From CAZXSK01 sp964642855 (GTDB lineage: Bacteria; Planctomycetota; Phycisphaerae; SM23-33), in the NCBI GenBank assembly GCA_964642855.1, contig CAZXSK010000048.1, positions 1-33,514 of the forward strand: a stretch of DNA of 33,514 bases, read 5' to 3'. The position numbers and the translations under genes are program-made. The first letter of the stretch is position 1, and each line of letters starts with the position of its first letter. Positions 30,872 to 33,514 of this stretch are shown piece after piece. Below the pieces are notes generated by a model. The model had not been told where the DNA came from and searched no databases. It saw nothing but the letters and a program-made list of their open reading frames with translations.

Positions 30872-32614
30872 TCACTTCTTCCGCAACGGCCGGACCAGCA
30901 CCACGTAGTTGTTCCGGCTGCTCCTGCCCAGCCCGGGCAACCGGACCGTCCCCTTGGGCACGTTCCGCCAGACCAGCACAAACTCGCCCTGATCGGTGCT
31001 GAGCGTCTCGTCGGAAAGGTTCCAGTCGGCCAGCCAGTCGGGCAGCGAGTCCGGATCGTTTCGGACGCCCAGCCAGACGCGGGAGGGACGGTCGAGGTGG
31101 AACTCCACGAGCGTTTTGTCTGCGGGGGCGGTCTTGTCGTCGTTGCGGGTCCGCAGCATCGGGGCGCCCCGAAGATCCTCGCACGCGCCCCGGACCTTGT
31201 AGTCTCGATCGACGTACATCTTCGCGCCCTTCGCGAGCTTCGACCATTCCAGACCGCCGGTGGTCCGGGTGATCTCAACCTGTCCGTCGAGATCGGGTTC
31301 GGCCGGGGCGGGAGCAGACCGGCGGGCCTTGAGCTTACGTCGGCGCGATTCCAGGAAGCGGCTGAGCCGATCCCGGCCTGTGGGGTTGAGGTGGTCGAGA
31401 TCGGCGAACACCTCGGCCGGGGAGTTGTGCTTGCCGCCGCGGTTGGTGTCGATCACGTGAAGCCGCCCGAGCGTTTTCTGCAGCGATCCCAGACGGTCGA
31501 CGAACTCCCGGTGCCCCTCGCGAGAGATTCCATCCTCGCTGATGACCTTGCTCTCGCCGAAGGCAGGATGCGTCGGCGGGGTAAACACCAGCACATGGAT
31601 CCCGCGCCGATCCAACGAGGTGAGCGCTTTCTTCAGGCGAAGCCAGGCGATCACGTCCAGCCGCCAGCGCGGGTTGTGTTCCTTGTGCTTCACCTGCCGG
31701 CGGGCTTGCTTCATCGACATCCTGCCCTTCTTGCCCTTGTGGCCGCCCCAGAGGTAGTCGTCCCACTGCAGCGGTTTGCTCTGGCGAAGCTGCCGGAGGG
31801 TGATCACCCCGCCGGTGGGCTTGCGCCAGTCGGCGAAACCGGTCTTGAGGTCCTCTCGCCAGGCGGGGCTGTTGGTGATCCGCCGAAGCTGGGAGCCTTC
31901 CCAACTGCAACTGACCATCCGCGGGGCCAGGCCGACGATCATCCACTTGAGCTTCGGCAGGTGGGGCACGTAGTGGTCAACCAGCCAGGCGAACGTCTTC
32001 ACGCCGCTGCTGGTGACAGCGAGATTGTAGGCCCGGGGGACGGTCGCGTTGCCGTCCTGGCCCATCATCAGCGACACATCGATGCCCTGATCGGTGCGCG
32101 AGTCGCCCCACGCGAGCAGTTCGATCTGCCCGCGCAGGGCGTGCAGCGTCCTCATGCGTGGCGTGAGCCCGTGGCCATATTCGCCCCGGCTGAGTTTGGG
32201 CAGCGTGACCTGCTGGTCGACCTGGAAGTAGATCGTGGCGTCGAAGTCTTCCTCGAGCGTGTCGGATCGCTTCAGGGCGTCGAGGCTCCGGAACGCCTTC
32301 AGCGGGCGGAGTTTCATGCTGTACTCCCGGCCGATCTTTCGGCCGGCGATGCCCTGCACCACGCCATCGCGTATCGCCCAGTGGGCCACCCGCAGCCGAT
32401 TGCCGCCGGAGTCCTGGTATTCGTAGACGACCAATGCGTCGCGGTAGGGGGCGATATCCTTGAGCGTGGGCTGTTCCGAGCGCGCAGCGAGGGTGGCTGT
32501 CACGTCGCGCGGGCGATCGCCCTGTCGGGCATCGCGAGCGTCTGCCCCTGCCCCGCCGGCAACGCACAACACTGCAGCCAGAATCACGATACTGCATCGA
32601 GTCGTCCGGTCCAT
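30872..32614 (-). CDS. secreted SGNH-hydrolase-like protein
   Basis: A 580-aa exported protein. The signal peptide is MDRTTRCSIVILAAVLCVAGGAGA. SGNH-type blocks are visible: block I AWGDSRTDQG with candidate nucleophile Ser172, YNLAVTSSG as a possible block II, and block V DLDHLNPTGRDRL (about residues 405-417) supplying Asp and His. Between them lies FTPPTHPAF, as seen in AlgX/DltD-like and DUF1574-type enzymes acting on extracellular polysaccharide acetyl groups. A C-terminal region of about 140 residues looks like a beta-sandwich (RPSRVWLGVRNDPDSLP, YVVLVRPLRKK). GGAGG 6 bases before ATG 32614 fixes the start. Deacetylase and acetyltransferase roles cannot be told apart by eye. Confidence 0.7.
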   Translation of the reverse strand: MDRTTRCSIVILAAVLCVAGGAGADARDARQGDRPRDVTATLAARSEQPTLKDIAPYRDALVVYEYQDSGGNRLRVAHWAIRDGVVQGIAGRKIGREYSMKLRPLKAFRSLDALKRSDTLEEDFDATIYFQVDQQVTLPKLSRGEYGHGLTPRMRTLHALRGQIELLAWGDSRTDQGIDVSLMMGQDGNATVPRAYNLAVTSSGVKTFAWLVDHYVPHLPKLKWMIVGLAPRMVSCSWEGSQLRRITNSPAWREDLKTGFADWRKPTGGVITLRQLRQSKPLQWDDYLWGGHKGKKGRMSMKQARRQVKHKEHNPRWRLDVIAWLRLKKALTSLDRRGIHVLVFTPPTHPAFGESKVISEDGISREGHREFVDRLGSLQKTLGRLHVIDTNRGGKHNSPAEVFADLDHLNPTGRDRLSRFLESRRRKLKARRSAPAPAEPDLDGQVEITRTTGGLEWSKLAKGAKMYVDRDYKVRGACEDLRGAPMLRTRNDDKTAPADKTLVEFHLDRPSRVWLGVRNDPDSLPDWLADWNLSDETLSTDQGEFVLVWRNVPKGTVRLPGLGRSSRNNYVVLVRPLRKK

Positions 32615-32710
32615 CTGTTCCTCCAACGCGCTCGCGGCGGCTGGGTTCCGCAGCCGGAGTGCCATGCCCGGTTCACGCGGCGGCCCCTGCTCCTGCGGCC
32701 GATGGGCGTC

Positions 32711-33355
32711 TCAGGCGCCGGCAGGCTTCTCCAGGTGCAGCGTGTAGGCGATGCGGCTGCCGTGGAAGGCCTTCTCGCGGAAGCCTGCCGCCTCGCCCAA
32801 GCCGGTCACCTTGGACCGCCGCTGGAAGTGCGGGTCGAAGATCAGCTCCGTCACCGAAAGGATGCCGCCGGGCTTGAGGGCATCGAAGGCTTCGTTCATG
32901 GCGGCGGCGCGATCGGGGATCTCCCCGAGTACCGTCACCAGCAGGACCCGGTCGAAATGCCCGGCCGGCAGCGCGCCGTCTCCGACACCGGCATGGACCC
33001 ACCGCACGTTGTCGAGTCCGGCGGCCTGGACCTTCTGCCGCACACGGTCCAGCATGCCCGGCTGGATATCCAGGGCGACCACGTCCCCGTGCGGTCCGAC
33101 GGCCTGGGCAAGCGGGACGGTCAGCCGACCGGGCCCGCAGCCGATATCCGCCACGGCCATCCCCGGCCTGAGACCGAGCTGCTCGACGATCACCGCTGCG
33201 CGGTTGGTCTTCGTGAAGGGGTTGTCCAGTTCGACCATCCATCGGAGGAAGGCCGGGCACGGCAGCGAATGCCGGCGGGAGGCCACCCGCCAGATGAGCC
33301 CCACCAGAATCGCCGCGGCGAGAAGCCCGCCCACCGTCCACAGAACCCAATCCAT
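32711..33355 (-). CDS. class I SAM-dependent methyltransferase with N-terminal membrane anchor
   Basis: A 214-aa enzyme. A membrane helix at about 4-23 (VLWTVGGLLAAAILVGLIW) precedes a Rossmann-type methyltransferase domain: motif I VADIGCGPGRLTVPLA (68-83), motif II VVALDIQPGMLDRV, motif IV FDRVLLVTVLGEIPD, and a post-motif helix ALKPGGILSVTELIFD. The substrate is unknown. The fold resembles UbiE/MenG-like and small-molecule methyltransferases. GGGGAGA 6 bases upstream supports ATG 33355 over the longer frame. The promoter is at 33458-33486. Confidence 0.88.
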   Translation of the reverse strand: MDWVLWTVGGLLAAAILVGLIWRVASRRHSLPCPAFLRWMVELDNPFTKTNRAAVIVEQLGLRPGMAVADIGCGPGRLTVPLAQAVGPHGDVVALDIQPGMLDRVRQKVQAAGLDNVRWVHAGVGDGALPAGHFDRVLLVTVLGEIPDRAAAMNEAFDALKPGGILSVTELIFDPHFQRRSKVTGLGEAAGFREKAFHGSRIAYTLHLEKPAGA

Positions 33356-33457
33356 GTCGCATCTCCCCGGACAGGACCCCACTTGCCCAATCGCGCGGGA
33401 GCGAGGGTCGTTGGCTGAGCGTCCGGCGCCCAGGCCGGCGCGATCCCGCGGGAGGGA

Positions 33458-33486
33458 ATTGTGCCCGCCCGCCGCCGGGGTGTCAA
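33458..33486 (-). promoter_or_regulatory. sigma-70 promoter of the methyltransferase gene
   Basis: On the minus strand a perfect TTGACA (33486-33481) is followed after exactly 17 bases by CACAAT (33463-33458). The leader to ATG 33355 is about 95 bases and GC-rich. Confidence 0.65.
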
Positions 33487-33514
33487 TCGGGCGCGACGGA
33501 TCGCGCCGCCCTGC

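Noticed and set aside
30857..33418. 853-aa plus-strand ORF at the right end
   Set aside because: It lies antisense to the SGNH-like and methyltransferase genes, has no domain and has no ribosome site.

Overview
The window is a GC-rich bacterial chromosome segment that is most likely from a planctomycete (Planctomycetota, possibly a Phycisphaerae-like lineage). This is an inference from gene types, not from a marker gene. The supporting content is a planctomycete-style ECF sigma factor beside a large transmembrane Ser/Thr kinase, a roughly 1100-residue three-helix membrane protein of DUF4175 type, a secreted PQQ-like propeller, a zinc-ribbon/GYF protein, and many small lipoproteins and signal-peptide proteins. 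I see no rRNA, tRNA, CRISPR array, transposase or integrase. High GC creates very long antisense shadow ORFs, which are left out.

Layout. (1) 20-8002: DNA repair block. A UvrD/PcrA helicase on the minus strand is divergent from a plus-strand run: a MerR/excisionase-type HTH protein with a degenerate receiver-like domain, a remarkable 10-bp-periodic repeat tract, and a YhaO/SbcD-like nuclease translationally coupled to a YhaN/SbcC-like ATPase. (2) 8106-9872: secreted PQQ-propeller protein. (3) 9922-15418, minus strand: a large kinase with a beta-helix sensor-like ectodomain, then an ECF sigma factor and an unknown protein. (4) 15616-20451, plus strand: a LOV-domain blue-light histidine kinase and its NarL-type response regulator (ATGA overlap), then two fasciclin proteins, GTP cyclohydrolase I and a CIA30 lipoprotein. 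I interpret this as a candidate light or photo-oxidative response island. An 18-bp perfect palindrome lies between the regulator and the fasciclin genes. (5) 20694-25315: a histone-H1-like winged-helix protein with a strong promoter, a Spy/CpxP-like periplasmic protein, a zinc-ribbon/GYF protein, an MtfA-like peptidase fused to SEC-C, and a small exported protein. (6) 25285-29770, minus strand: DUF4175-like membrane protein, a membrane-anchored phosphatase-like protein without its catalytic cysteine, and ureidoglycolate lyase overlapping it by 4 bases. (7) 29900-30827: two YkgJ-type cysteine-cluster proteins, the first probably leaderless. (8) 30872-33355, minus strand: secreted SGNH-hydrolase-like protein and a membrane-anchored methyltransferase with a clear promoter.

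Start codons were chosen from Shine-Dalgarno spacing where possible. Several genes start with GTG or TTG. Functions come from motifs read by eye, and no database search was possible.
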